44,550 bases of DNA from Candidatus Peribacteria bacterium (GTDB lineage: Bacteria > Patescibacteriota > Gracilibacteria > Peribacterales > Peribacteraceae): assembly GCA_943350395.1 (NCBI GenBank), contig CALRAD010000009.1, positions 1 through 44,550 of the forward strand. Reading direction: 5' to 3'. The notes under the pieces were generated by a model. That model saw nothing but the letters and a program-made list of their open reading frames with translations, was not told where the DNA came from and did no database searches. Positions within the stretch are counted from its first letter, which is position 1. Each line of letters starts with the position of its first letter. Shown in pieces: positions 16,155-24,209 of this stretch. A program made the position numbers and the translations under genes.

Positions 16155-16835
16155 CTACATCTCCAGCTTGATGCCTGGTCCCATTGTCGGGTTCACCGAA
16201 ACGCTCAGGATGTACGCGGCTTTGATGCCGGTCGGCTGCGCATCTTTCACTGCTTGAAGGAGCGCTTCGAGGTTCTCTTTGAGTTTTGCATCTCCGAAGC
16301 TGACTTTTCCAAACGACGAGTGAATGATCGCCTGCTTGTCCATTTTGAATTCGATGCGACCTTTCGTGAGCTCCGCAATCACTTTCGCAGGCTTATCGGA
16401 GACCGTTCCGGACTTCGGGCTTGGCATCAGGCCTTTCGGTCCGAGGACTTTGGCGAGTTTGCCGAGATCTTTCATGAGCTGCGGCATGGCAACCGTGATG
16501 TCGAAATCGAGCATCCCACCCTCGATCTGCTTGATGAGGTCTGCGCCACCGGCAAACGATGCTCCTGCTTTCTTTGCCTCATCAACGAAGTCATCGGTGA
16601 CGAATGCAGCAATGCGGACTTTCTTGCCTGTTCCATGCGGGAGACTCACCGTACCGCGAACCAATTGGTCGGCCTGGGTCATGTCGGCGCCAATGCGGAT
16701 ATGTACTTCAGCCGTTGCGTCGAAGGTGACGGAGGCAACTTTCGTCAAGAGTTGTACGGCTTCGGAAAGCGGGTAGGTTGCTTTTGTCAGCAATGCTTTC
16801 TTCGCTTTGTACTTTTTACCGCCTCGAGCGGCCAT
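16155..16835 (-). CDS. rplA: 50S ribosomal protein L1
   Basis: Ribosomal protein forming the L1 stalk at the E site and often a translational repressor of its own operon. 226 residues from the ATG at 16835 (MAARGGKKYKAKK), which matches the family start; an ATG at 16853 would add six residues. Conserved parts are visible: SLPHGTGKKVRIAAFV, PQLMKDLGKLAKVLGPKGLMPSPKSGTV, and the C-terminal GIKAAYILSVSVNPTMGPGIKLE. It is separated from rplK by an unrelated membrane-protein gene, which is unusual, and has its own leader. Confidence 0.96.
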   Translation of the reverse strand: MAARGGKKYKAKKALLTKATYPLSEAVQLLTKVASVTFDATAEVHIRIGADMTQADQLVRGTVSLPHGTGKKVRIAAFVTDDFVDEAKKAGASFAGGADLIKQIEGGMLDFDITVAMPQLMKDLGKLAKVLGPKGLMPSPKSGTVSDKPAKVIAELTKGRIEFKMDKQAIIHSSFGKVSFGDAKLKENLEALLQAVKDAQPTGIKAAYILSVSVNPTMGPGIKLEM

Positions 16836-16839
16836 TGAG

Positions 16840-16963
16840 TGAAGAGTCTTCATTGGAGATTGGGGAACGTGGTAGAAACGGGTCGTCCCAGTAGCAGACG
16901 CGATCGTCGCGACAGGACTCCCACGAGCCGAGGCATTGTGCCTAGAGGTTTTCCAGAGCGCAA
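16840..16963 (-). promoter_or_regulatory. rplA promoter and GC-rich leader
   Basis: Minus strand TTGCGC (16958-16963), 17 bases, CACAAT (16935-16940), downstream of the membrane-protein stop. The leader of about 90 bases contains several short complementary GC segments (for example GTCGCGA with TCGCGTC, and GGGACGACCC). L1 commonly represses its own mRNA by binding a leader that imitates its rRNA site. I cannot confirm that fold by eye. Confidence 0.35.
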
Positions 16964-16970
16964 GGAAAAA

Positions 16971-17525
16971 TTAACGCTTCCTCTTCGCCGTTTTGCCGTA
17001 CTTCACGCCGCCGTTGGCATGGACGGAAGATGACAGCGACAAAAGCAATCCAAGCATCAACAGAGTGACCGGCATCGCCGCACCGGAGAAATCGCCCATG
17101 AGAACGAAACTCAAGAGCAGAGAGAGACCTGCAAGCGTTGCAATAAGACAACCGATGACTCTGCAGCAGTGAGTGAAAACAAGGTTTGGGACGCTCGCAG
17201 AGGCTTTATCGATGTGTGCTGCCATGCGGCTTTCATGCAGCATGAGACCAGCACCGATGACGAAGAGCAGGATGAGCGCGAGGAAAGTCTGTGACATCTC
17301 GAGTGTCATGCTGATGAGTCCGTACGTGAGTTGTACGAGACTCAAGCTGAGGAGGATCAATCCGAGCGTTTTCATGATCATGCATCCGATGGCTTTTGCG
17401 ACACCTTCCGGTTTTGCCCCGGTGACATGCAGCCCTGCGGTCATCAGCAGCGCGAATGCAGCGAAGACGCCCAGTGGGACGTACACAATCAGTGAAGATT
17501 GAAAGAGACTCGGAAGTGTGTTCAT
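16971..17525 (-). CDS. Multi-span membrane protein, unknown
   Basis: A 184-residue hydrophobic protein with four or five predicted membrane helices (about 12-32, 45-65, 72-95, 122-145 and 150-167) and a short basic tail ending TAKRKR. No catalytic motif is visible and I do not recognise the family. It lies between rplK and rplA, where L11 and L1 genes are normally adjacent, so it has been inserted into a conserved ribosomal operon. Gaps of about 100 bases on both sides and separate promoters suggest the three genes can be transcribed independently. Confidence 0.7.
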   Translation of the reverse strand: MNTLPSLFQSSLIVYVPLGVFAAFALLMTAGLHVTGAKPEGVAKAIGCMIMKTLGLILLSLSLVQLTYGLISMTLEMSQTFLALILLFVIGAGLMLHESRMAAHIDKASASVPNLVFTHCCRVIGCLIATLAGLSLLLSFVLMGDFSGAAMPVTLLMLGLLLSLSSSVHANGGVKYGKTAKRKR

Positions 17526-17628
17526 GAAAAATTGGGGAAGCGTGAAGCAAATCGTAGCGTATGCATCACGAAAAATCTGTTGATAGAGCGCTCATTCAGT
17601 GATGTAGCAGTCGGGAGACGAACTTCTC

Positions 17629-18054
17629 TTACTCGTTCACCGTCACTCCCATGTTCTTTGCAGTCCCCGCGATAGAGCGCTTCGCAGACTCGATATCGGT
17701 GGTATTGAGATCCGGCATTTTTACTTTGGCGATTTCCTCGATCTGCGCCATCGTGATCGAACCAATTTTCTCTTTATTCGGCTGTCCGCTGCCTTTCTCT
17801 TTGCCGATTTTCTGGAGAATAAGAAAGGAAGCAGGCGGTTGCTTGAGGATGAAAGTGAAGCTGCGGTCGTCGTAGATGGTGATCTCAGCAGGGATGACCT
17901 GCCCCATCTGACCTTTCGTTTTTTCGTTGAATTTGAGACAGAATTCCTGAATGTTGATGCCGGCTTGTCCGAGCACGGGACCGAGTGGCGGGGCAGGATT
18001 CGCCTGTCCACCTCGAGCCTGCACTTTGATGACTTTCATGATTTTCTTTGCCAT
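17629..18054 (-). CDS. rplK: 50S ribosomal protein L11
   Basis: Ribosomal protein of the GTPase-associated centre, 141 residues, the usual length. The sequence is canonical: [28 protein letters not shown] at the N-terminus, [14 protein letters not shown], and the C-terminal rRNA-binding part with [34 protein letters not shown]. nusG and secE, common upstream neighbours, are not next to it; the gene upstream encodes an unknown envelope protein. It has a strong promoter of its own. Confidence 0.97.
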   Translation of the reverse strand: MAKKIMKVIKVQARGGQANPAPPLGPVLGQAGINIQEFCLKFNEKTKGQMGQVIPAEITIYDDRSFTFILKQPPASFLILQKIGKEKGSGQPNKEKIGSITMAQIEEIAKVKMPDLNTTDIESAKRSIAGTAKNMGVTVNE

Positions 18055-18063
18055 AGCCGCGCT

Positions 18064-18092
18064 ACTGTAGGGACAGCGAGAGCGCTCGTCAA
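18064..18092 (-). promoter_or_regulatory. rplK promoter
   Basis: Minus strand TTGACG (18087-18092), 17 bases, TACAGT (18064-18069); the -10 ends nine bases before the ATG. No Shine-Dalgarno sequence is present. Even this highly expressed gene seems to have a leader of only a few bases. Confidence 0.7.
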
Positions 18093-18094
18093 TC

Positions 18095-18739
18095 TCACTT
18101 CGACAATTCTGCGATCAACACACTGATGGCTTCTCTTCCTTTTTCCGAAACATGAAACTCGTACAGGCGATCACGCACGCGGATGAAGATCACTTTTTCG
18201 GGGCTGATGGCCGGATCGAAGAATGCGAGCATATCGACCGGAGGACCGCTTTCACTCGTCAGCGTTTGATCGATGAGTCCTGTGACTTTCGGAGAGAATT
18301 GTTCCTGCAGCGCCTGCTTCACGCTTTGGAAGATCATTTTCGTGTTGTCGCTCTCAATCCATGAGAAGAGCGCAGCACGGTCGTTATTGAGCAGCAGCAC
18401 CGTCGTCTGCGCATTTGCGACCTGCGTGATGAGTTGGAGAAGACTCGCTTCGCTCGTCTGCGTCGGCATAAATTGGAGTGATGCGAGCAGTGCGCCGACA
18501 TCGACGCTGGTTTTTTTCTTGGTAGACACTCCTTTCTTCACAACGCGCGTCGAAGAAGACATGCCGGTTTTCATGGGATCAGCGGCCACGGAAGCGGCGG
18601 AGGAACTCGTGCTTGCTGTTTCGGGCAGAGAAGGAGTCTCCTGCTCTTGCTGTTTCTCCTTGAAATAGTAATCGACTCCACCGAGCGTCAGTGAGACGAC
18701 GAAGAGTAGCGTAGCGAGGAGGGGGACACTTGAAGACAC
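18095..18739 (-). CDS. Membrane-anchored protein, unknown
   Basis: A 214-residue protein starting with GTG at 18739. Residues 4-22 form one membrane helix ([18 protein letters not shown]). A Ser/Thr/Ala-rich linker (about 35-75) ending in a basic patch ([13 protein letters not shown]) leads to a folded domain of about 130 residues with [23 protein letters not shown] and [28 protein letters not shown]. It looks exported with one anchor. I do not recognise the domain. The gene ends just before the rplK promoter. Confidence 0.65.
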   Translation of the reverse strand: MSSSVPLLATLLFVVSLTLGGVDYYFKEKQQEQETPSLPETASTSSSAASVAADPMKTGMSSSTRVVKKGVSTKKKTSVDVGALLASLQFMPTQTSEASLLQLITQVANAQTTVLLLNNDRAALFSWIESDNTKMIFQSVKQALQEQFSPKVTGLIDQTLTSESGPPVDMLAFFDPAISPEKVIFIRVRDRLYEFHVSEKGREAISVLIAELSK

Positions 18740-18787
18740 GACGCAAAGTGTATCACTTCTCAGGCGATAGGTGGATCAGGTTATTGG

Positions 18788-19252
18788 TTACTTTCCGAAA
18801 GCTAATTTCACCCACTGCGGGTTCTTCCGGAGCTGAGCATCTCTCTGGCAGATTGCACGTTCATGCGTGTGCAGTTTCGCACAGTGCATCGGTTGCGAGC
18901 TTTTGCCGCGTGCAACAAGCCTCTGTCTGTCGATTTGCAACTGAGGATTTACGAAGACTGTACTGTTACTGAACAGTTCTCGCTTCGCAGTATTCTTGGG
19001 AGCGGAAAGGGTTCGGGCTTGCGTACGTATATTTTTTCTGATGTTTGCGCTGATTTTCATTTGAGTGCGCTGTTTCTTGCTGAGGTAGCGAGGTGCACGT
19101 TCCGAGTGTGCTCCGATCGTCGTGAAAGCACCTGCAGCGAACGGAGTGCGTGCTTTATCTTTGCTGCCCAGGCCTCCCGCAACAGCGAGGCTTCCTGACA
19201 CACAGGCGAATACAGTCGAAATTGCGACCAGGCCTTTAAGAATGTGGTTCAT
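18788..19252 (-). CDS. Small basic secreted protein, unknown
   Basis: A 154-residue protein with a Sec-type signal peptide (MNHILKGLVAISTVFACVSG, cleavage probably near SLAVA). The mature part is very basic and helix-prone, with SKKQRTQMKISANIRKNIRTQ, and has two cysteines near the C-terminus (HCAKLHTHERAICQRDA). No family is recognised. It has the best sigma-70-type promoter in the window, so it may be strongly expressed. The basic character could suit binding to polyanions such as DNA or teichoic-like polymers; this is inference. Confidence 0.65.
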   Translation of the reverse strand: MNHILKGLVAISTVFACVSGSLAVAGGLGSKDKARTPFAAGAFTTIGAHSERAPRYLSKKQRTQMKISANIRKNIRTQARTLSAPKNTAKRELFSNSTVFVNPQLQIDRQRLVARGKSSQPMHCAKLHTHERAICQRDAQLRKNPQWVKLAFGK

Positions 19253-19273
19253 AGAATGGAGGTGAATGTTGTT

Positions 19274-19301
19274 ATTATATCATTATTTATAAATATGTCA
19301 A
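19274..19301 (-). promoter_or_regulatory. Full-consensus promoter of the basic secreted protein
   Basis: Minus strand TTGACA (19296-19301), 16 AT-rich bases, TATAAT (19274-19279): both hexamers match the sigma-70/sigma-A consensus exactly. The -35 overlaps the stop codon of the acyl-CoA synthetase gene. About 21 bases separate the -10 from the ATG. Confidence 0.85.
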
Positions 19302-21397
19302 ATATCTTCAGATGACGTCAGCATCACTTTTGCATCAGCAACGATGATTCTGTCTTTGGAGACTAGTACAGGGTTAAGGTCGATTTCGGAGATGTTCGGA
19401 CAATCATGCATCATTGCAGAAACATTGACGATCGCTCCCGCGAGACTCTCGATGTCGAGTGCTCCTTTTCCGCGCATCCCGAGCAGTAATCGCCACGACT
19501 GAAGTGAGCTTAGCATTTCATATGCTTTTTCTTCGGAGACGGGTGCGAGCGAAAAGCACGTATCCCGAAACAGTTCCGTATAGATGCCCCCAAGTCCGAC
19601 CATCACCAGAGGTCCGAAGTTCGCATCGCGAATTCCGCCGATGATGAATTCGGAGCCGATCGGAAGAAATTGTTGGATGAGAATCCCTCGGATGCCGGCA
19701 CTCGGCATGGCTTTACCGCAGTTCCTTAGAATTTCGTCGTACGCTTCCTTCACATCTCTTTCGTTCTTGAGATTCGTTCGTACGCCTCCGATGTCGGTTT
19801 TGTGCAGAATTTCGGGTGAGCTAACTTTTGCAATCACCGGATAGCCGATTTCCCCCGCGATCTCCGCTGCTTCACTTGCCGAATGCGCAATGGCTTGATC
19901 GGGAGTGGGAAGATCATAGAGTTGGAAGAGATCCTCAGTCAGTTCTTCTTGCAACAGGCCGTGTCGACCTTTGAGGATTGCCGATGCCTCGGACGAGCGA
20001 TCGTCGTCACAATCGTCATTGACGGTAACGGATGAGTGTTTCGGTTTTATGAGCAGCGAAGCCATCGCATGCATGGCTTCTTCCGGTGAACCGAAACAGG
20101 GGAGTCCTGTTTTCGAAAACAGCGCGCGTGCTTCCTGAAGATGCGGACCCCCCATGAAGCACGGGATGATCGGCAGAAGCCGATGATTTTTTTTGGTTGC
20201 AATAATTGTTCGTGCGATGTCTTCGCACGGCGTCATGACTTGCGGCGTGAGGATTGCGACGATGCCGTCGACTTCTGGATCCGATGCACATGCTTCGAGT
20301 GCTGCTGCGTACCGCTTAGCTTTTGCATCGCCGAGGACGTCGACAGGATTGCCGATACTTGCAGCCTCAGGCAGTGCGGATTTCAATGCTGCGCTCGTTT
20401 TTGGATCGAGATCCGCGAGTGTCAGTTTTTCACGTTCTGCTGCATCGGTTGCAAGTACCCCAGGTCCGCCTGCATTGGTGATGACTGCGATATTTGATGA
20501 AAGCAGTGCAGGCTCACCGTTGAGTACAGACAGAAGGCCCAGAAATTCTTCGGTTGAAAGTGCACGGTGAATCCCCGCCGCAACGCAACCGGCATCGAGC
20601 GCCGCACTCGAGCCTGCAAGTGCTCCGGTGTGGGATGAAACAGCTTTTGCGCCGCGTTTCGAAATTCCTGCTTTCAGGAGCACGATTGATTTCTTCGGGC
20701 TTATTCTTTTTGCAGTGTCGATGAATCTCACACCGTCTTGAATGCTTTCGAGGTAGAGGCCGATCACGGTTGTGTTACTGTCTTTTTCACAGATCTCCAG
20801 AAAGTCCGATTCATTCATTGCTGCTTTGTTTCCGATGCTTGCGACGAGAGAGAAAGCGAGATCTGTTTCTTCGCTCCTGTCGAGAAGTGCAACCGCCATG
20901 GCACCGGACTGGCTGATCAATGCAATCGATCCTGCTTTTGATGGCGTTGCTGCAAATGATGCATTGAGACCGATTGACGGTCGCAGAATGCCGAGGCAGT
21001 TCGGACCCACGAGGCTCATCTTGTATTTTGTTACGATCGTTTTGAGTTCTGCTTCTCGTGCTCGGCCTTCGTCGGTGCCGAGTTCTCCAAATCCTGCGGA
21101 GATCACGACAAGTGTCTTCACTTTCTTCTTCCCGCACTCTTCTGCAATGCCAGATACTGTCATTGCCGGCGTGACGATCACTGCAAGGTCGATTGTTTCA
21201 GGAATGTCTTCGATCGCAGCAAAGCAACGCTTGCCCATCATTTCTTTGTGTTTCGGATTCACCGGAAAGATCTCCCCTTTATAGCTTCCTTCGAGAAGAT
21301 TTTTGAGGATCGAACATCCGAGCTTTGCTTCATCATCACTCGCGCCGATCAGAGCGACGGATTTGGGTTCAAGAATGTACACGGAATGATTGTACAT
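19298..21397 (-). CDS. acdAB: ADP-forming acetyl/acyl-CoA synthetase (alpha-beta fusion)
   Basis: NDP-forming acyl-CoA synthetase converting acyl-CoA, ADP and phosphate to the acid, CoA and ATP: substrate-level ATP formation at the end of fermentation. From the ATG at 21397 it has 699 residues, the usual length for the fused enzyme. The CoA-binding Rossmann domain (PKSVALIGASDDEAKLG) comes first. A succinyl-CoA-ligase-like domain with GPNCLGILRP and the phospho-histidine motif SHTGALAGS follows, and then an ATP-grasp domain with IAKVSSPEILHKTDIGGV and GLGGIYTELFRDTCF. GAAAGGA seven bases ahead is one of few good Shine-Dalgarno sites here and decides the start; the longer open frame to 21721 is discarded. 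Divergent from ruvB. Confidence 0.92.
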   Translation of the reverse strand: MYNHSVYILEPKSVALIGASDDEAKLGCSILKNLLEGSYKGEIFPVNPKHKEMMGKRCFAAIEDIPETIDLAVIVTPAMTVSGIAEECGKKKVKTLVVISAGFGELGTDEGRAREAELKTIVTKYKMSLVGPNCLGILRPSIGLNASFAATPSKAGSIALISQSGAMAVALLDRSEETDLAFSLVASIGNKAAMNESDFLEICEKDSNTTVIGLYLESIQDGVRFIDTAKRISPKKSIVLLKAGISKRGAKAVSSHTGALAGSSAALDAGCVAAGIHRALSTEEFLGLLSVLNGEPALLSSNIAVITNAGGPGVLATDAAEREKLTLADLDPKTSAALKSALPEAASIGNPVDVLGDAKAKRYAAALEACASDPEVDGIVAILTPQVMTPCEDIARTIIATKKNHRLLPIIPCFMGGPHLQEARALFSKTGLPCFGSPEEAMHAMASLLIKPKHSSVTVNDDCDDDRSSEASAILKGRHGLLQEELTEDLFQLYDLPTPDQAIAHSASEAAEIAGEIGYPVIAKVSSPEILHKTDIGGVRTNLKNERDVKEAYDEILRNCGKAMPSAGIRGILIQQFLPIGSEFIIGGIRDANFGPLVMVGLGGIYTELFRDTCFSLAPVSEEKAYEMLSSLQSWRLLLGMRGKGALDIESLAGAIVNVSAMMHDCPNISEIDLNPVLVSKDRIIVADAKVMLTSSEDI

Positions 21398-21423
21398 TGA
21401 TTCCTTTCTCCAATGGGAGCGGG

Positions 21424-21451
21424 TTGCTACCCGCGGTTCCAAAGCTATACT
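21424..21451 (+). promoter_or_regulatory. ruvB promoter, leaderless start
   Basis: TTGCTA (21424-21429), 16 bases, TATACT (21446-21451). The ATG of ruvB begins seven bases after the -10, at the expected first transcribed base, so the mRNA would begin with or next to the start codon. Confidence 0.65.
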
Positions 21452-21457
21452 TCCCGT

Positions 21458-22498
21458 ATGGTCATAAAACGTCAGCAGCGCAAGGATGAAGTTCTCGAGA
21501 AGGTGCTTGCCCCCGAGGAAGCTGCCGAAGCCGAGGCGACGCTTCGGCCGACGAATCTTCAGGAGTACATTGGCCAGAGTGATTTGAAGCAACATCTCAT
21601 CGTCTATTTGCAGGCTGCGAAGAAGCGTATAGAACCTCTTGGACATACTATTTTGCATGGACCTCCAGGACTCGGGAAGACAACACTTGCCTATATTTTG
21701 GCAAAAGAAATGAATGCCCAAATCCGCGTGACATCCGGACCCGCGATCGAGAAGCCGGGGGATCTTGCGTCACTCCTCACGAATCTGCAGGCAGGAGACA
21801 TCCTCTTCATCGATGAGATTCATCGTCTGCGGCCTGCGATCGAAGAAGTGCTCTATTCCGCGATGGAGGATTACGCGCTGGATCTCGTGATCGGCAAAGG
21901 TCCGTCTGCGCGTTCGATGCGCATCGACCTGCAGCCGTTCACGTTGATTGGCGCGACGACGAAGATCGGAGCTGTCAGCATGCCGCTTCGCGATCGGTTC
22001 ATTCACAATTTCAAACTTGCGTTCTATCAGGTCGATGAACTGAAGAAAATCGTCTCGCGGACGGCAGGCATTCTGTCCGTCGCGATGGACCTCGATGCCG
22101 CAGATCTTCTCGCACGCGCAAGTCGCAGTACGCCTCGCATCGCCAATCGCCTCGTTCGTTCGGTTCGCGATTTTGCGCAAGTAAACAACGAAGAGGCCGT
22201 CACGCACGCACGTGTGAAAGCTACACTCACATCACTCGGGATCGATGCGCACGGTTTGGATACGACCGATCGCCTGATTCTCCTCTCGATCATCGAGAAG
22301 TTCTCAGGCGGTCCTGTCGGTTTAAGCGCGCTGGCTGCGATGCTCAGTGATGAGCAGGAAACGCTTGAAGACGTCTACGAGCCATACTTGCTCCAGTGCG
22401 GGTATTTGCAGCGCACACCGAAGGGGAGGATAGCGACGAAGATGGCGTATGAGCTTTTGGGCATGAAAATGCCGGAGGGTACACAGTCATTGTTCTGA
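21458..22498 (+). CDS. ruvB: Holliday junction branch migration ATPase RuvB
   Basis: Hexameric AAA+ motor that drives branch migration of Holliday junctions with RuvA and RuvC, neither of which is in the window. 346 residues. Visible motifs: LRPTNLQEYIGQSDLK, Walker A GPPGLGKTT, Walker B DILFIDEIHRL, sensor 1 LIGATTK, arginine-finger region PLRDRF, RSTPRIANRL, and the C-terminal winged helix (EPYLLQCGYLQRTPKGRIAT). The ATG at 21458 is chosen because the promoter places transcription start there; an upstream ATG at 21413 lies before it. Confidence 0.97.
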   Translation: MVIKRQQRKDEVLEKVLAPEEAAEAEATLRPTNLQEYIGQSDLKQHLIVYLQAAKKRIEPLGHTILHGPPGLGKTTLAYILAKEMNAQIRVTSGPAIEKPGDLASLLTNLQAGDILFIDEIHRLRPAIEEVLYSAMEDYALDLVIGKGPSARSMRIDLQPFTLIGATTKIGAVSMPLRDRFIHNFKLAFYQVDELKKIVSRTAGILSVAMDLDAADLLARASRSTPRIANRLVRSVRDFAQVNNEEAVTHARVKATLTSLGIDAHGLDTTDRLILLSIIEKFSGGPVGLSALAAMLSDEQETLEDVYEPYLLQCGYLQRTPKGRIATKMAYELLGMKMPEGTQSLF

Positions 22499-22523
22499 TT
22501 TTTTGTTTGATCAAATGTTATTT

Positions 22524-22554
22524 GTCCTTTCTTTTTGCGCGAAAAAGAAAGGAC
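22524..22554. repeat. Perfect 13-bp hairpin behind ruvB
   Basis: GTCCTTTCTTTTT and AAAAAGAAAGGAC pair perfectly around a five-base GCGCG loop. It lies between the convergent ruvB and glycosyltransferase genes and may end transcription from either side, but no T-run follows the stem on either strand, so it is not a standard intrinsic terminator. Confidence 0.6.
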
Positions 22555-22564
22555 GAAAGAAAAC

Positions 22565-22609
22565 GCGTGCGCCAATTCCCGCCAGCTCACCCCCACCGGT
22601 GGCGCACGC
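22565..22609. repeat. GC-rich inverted repeat next to the hairpin
   Basis: GCGTGCGCCA (22565-22574) and TGGCGCACGC (22600-22609) form a perfect ten-base-pair stem around a 25-base loop. Together with the hairpin at 22524 it fills the gap between ruvB and the glycosyltransferase; no gene is visible there. Confidence 0.6.
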
Positions 22610-22625
22610 CTGCCCTTCGATGCTG

Positions 22626-23753
22626 CTAAAGCATTATCGAATCTATTGCCTGCTTTATTTTTTCTTCAAACACACTTTTTGAAAACTTCTTCGCTTGCTC
22701 TCTGCACACATCGCCCGAATATTTTTTCCGGTCAAATTTCGAAAGAACTTTTTCTAAAGATGCTGCTTTTGGTTCATCGAAAAATTCTCCGGTCACGTGC
22801 TCGACCATCGTTTCCAGCGCTCCTCCCGATCGGTATGCGATCACGGGTGTACCGCAAGCCATGGATTCAAGCGGTACTAAGCCGAAGTCTTCATCACCGG
22901 GAAAGATCGTCGCTGTCGCATTCACATACAGACTCCGAAGTTCTTCGTGCGATTTCCAGCCACAAAACTCGATGGTCGGTTCTGCAAAATGATTGAGTCT
23001 CTGAATGTCGGGTCCTTCACCGACGATCTTGAGGTGCCTGCCGAGCTTGTTGCACGCAAGGATTGCCAGATCGATTCGTTTATAGCGAACGAGAGAAGAG
23101 ACGATCAGGAAGTAGGATCCCCCTCCCCCCTCGGGGGAGGGGCTAGGGGTGGGGGTGGGGGAGGTTGGGCGCTTCATCCAGAAATCATCGACCGGCGGAT
23201 ACACAACATCGCTCGTTCTTCGCCAATACAACTCAATTCTCCGTTGCACTGTCTTCGATGCTGCCAGAAGTTTGTCCGGTCTGTCCGCCGCTTCGCTGTC
23301 CCAAATTCGCAGCCGATGAAAGACACGGCTCAGATACAGTTTTGTAAAGAATCCAAGAAGTCCTCTCGACGCTTCTTCTAATACATCATGCGTGCGATCC
23401 CACAGATAGCGAGCGGGGGAGTGGACGAAACACAGGTGCTTGGGCTTTCCGTTCGTGATGATGCCGTGTGCGAAGGCCGAAGAAGTGGAGATCACGAGGT
23501 CGAACTCCGAGAAGTCCCATGCTTCGACCGCACGTGGGAATTTGTTGAGATAGAGATGATGATTGTAGGAGCCGAAAAATGGCTGAATTGTGCTCGTACG
23601 TACGCGTTCTTTCGGAAACCAGTCTGAAAGCTTCTTCTCGTCATACAGAAGAGTGTAGATCGGTGCATCAGGAAACATCTCCGCAAGGATCCGCAGGACC
23701 CGTTCAGCACCGCCGCGCATTGTCAGTAATTCGTGTACGAGAGCAATTTTCAT
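22626..23753 (-). CDS. GT4-type glycosyltransferase with repeat-encoded insert
   Basis: GT-B glycosyltransferase of 375 residues resembling WbaZ/mannosyltransferase-like enzymes that transfer a sugar from an NDP donor during glycan synthesis. The N-terminal domain begins MKIALVHELLTMRGGAERVL, with DLVISTSSAFAHGI and HSPARYLWD. The C-terminal donor domain has SSLVRYKRIDLAI, GEGPDIQRL, and FPGDEDFGLVPLESMACGTPVIAYRSGGALETM, containing the donor-binding E-x7-E type motif. Between VVYPPVD and the donor domain is an insert of about 16 residues rich in Pro, Ser and Gly (TPTPSPSPEGGGGS), encoded by a GC-rich palindrome. The upstream extension of the frame to 23849 is another repeat and not coding. 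Confidence 0.92.
   Translation of the reverse strand: MKIALVHELLTMRGGAERVLRILAEMFPDAPIYTLLYDEKKLSDWFPKERVRTSTIQPFFGSYNHHLYLNKFPRAVEAWDFSEFDLVISTSSAFAHGIITNGKPKHLCFVHSPARYLWDRTHDVLEEASRGLLGFFTKLYLSRVFHRLRIWDSEAADRPDKLLAASKTVQRRIELYWRRTSDVVYPPVDDFWMKRPTSPTPTPSPSPEGGGGSYFLIVSSLVRYKRIDLAILACNKLGRHLKIVGEGPDIQRLNHFAEPTIEFCGWKSHEELRSLYVNATATIFPGDEDFGLVPLESMACGTPVIAYRSGGALETMVEHVTGEFFDEPKAASLEKVLSKFDRKKYSGDVCREQAKKFSKSVFEEKIKQAIDSIML
23119..23163. repeat. Palindromic repeat inside the glycosyltransferase
   Basis: CCCCTCCCCCCTCGGGGGAG and the following GGGCTAGGGGTGGGGG match the intergenic copy at 10534-10571 with one difference in the shared part. Here the element is translated in frame without a stop and adds a Pro/Ser/Gly linker between the two Rossmann domains. 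Confidence 0.8.
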
Positions 23754-23775
23754 AGATTGTGGCAGAAGTTCACTT

Positions 23776-23815
23776 GCCCTGAGCGACCCCGCCTCAGCGA
23801 GGGAGTCGAAGGGTG
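23776..23815. repeat. Short palindromic repeat upstream of the glycosyltransferase
   Basis: GCCCTGAGCGACCCCGCCTC followed by AGCGAGGGAGTCGAAGGG: nested arms CCCT...AGGG and GCCTCAGCGAGG. It has the look of REP-type elements and lies just before the glycosyltransferase start, outside the coding part. Confidence 0.5.
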
Positions 23816-23879
23816 GACGTTTGCTATTTTCATCGGGAGAAGCATACATTGTTTCGATTTTCTTGACTTTGGTCGAAAA

Positions 23880-24203
23880 ATGGCGAGAATGCCGACCTTC
23901 ATGTTTCCTTCATCCATGCCATCAACCGGCGCATCTGATCTTCTGGTGGAAGATGGTGACAGCGATGTCGTGCTTTCCTCCAGCCTGACTACGCCTCTTC
24001 TTCGCGACGAAACGAGGAAGTCTCGGGAACGCGACCCTTCCCGCGGTGAAAGCGACGTCAGGTTGCTTCCTGAATCGGTGCGTCTACAGCAGAGGAAGTT
24101 GCTCGAGCAGAGGATGTATCAGGAATGTGGCGACACAAAAAGAGCTGCGGAGGCATCCATTCGCAACGGGAATGGGGAAAACATTCAGCGTTACGGCATG
24201 TAG
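23880..24203 (+). CDS. Small hydrophilic protein, unknown
   Basis: From the ATG at 23880 it encodes 107 residues: a Met/Pro/Ser-rich start (MARMPTFMFPSSMPSTGAS), an acidic Ser/Leu stretch, and a strongly charged Arg/Glu-rich helical second half with RLLPESVRLQQRKLLEQRMY. No signal, membrane span or known motif. The frame ends seven bases before the convergent SDR gene. It fills the only gap in this region and its composition is not that of an antisense shadow, but the support is moderate. Confidence 0.45.
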   Translation: MARMPTFMFPSSMPSTGASDLLVEDGDSDVVLSSSLTTPLLRDETRKSRERDPSRGESDVRLLPESVRLQQRKLLEQRMYQECGDTKRAAEASIRNGNGENIQRYGM

Positions 24204-24209
24204 TGTACG

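Noticed and set aside
21398-21721. N-terminal extension of the acyl-CoA synthetase frame
   Set aside because: The extension overlaps ruvB and its promoter; the family start and Shine-Dalgarno sequence are at 21397.
22524-22554. Intrinsic terminator for ruvB
   Set aside because: The stem is perfect but no T-run follows on either strand, so it is listed as a hairpin/repeat only.
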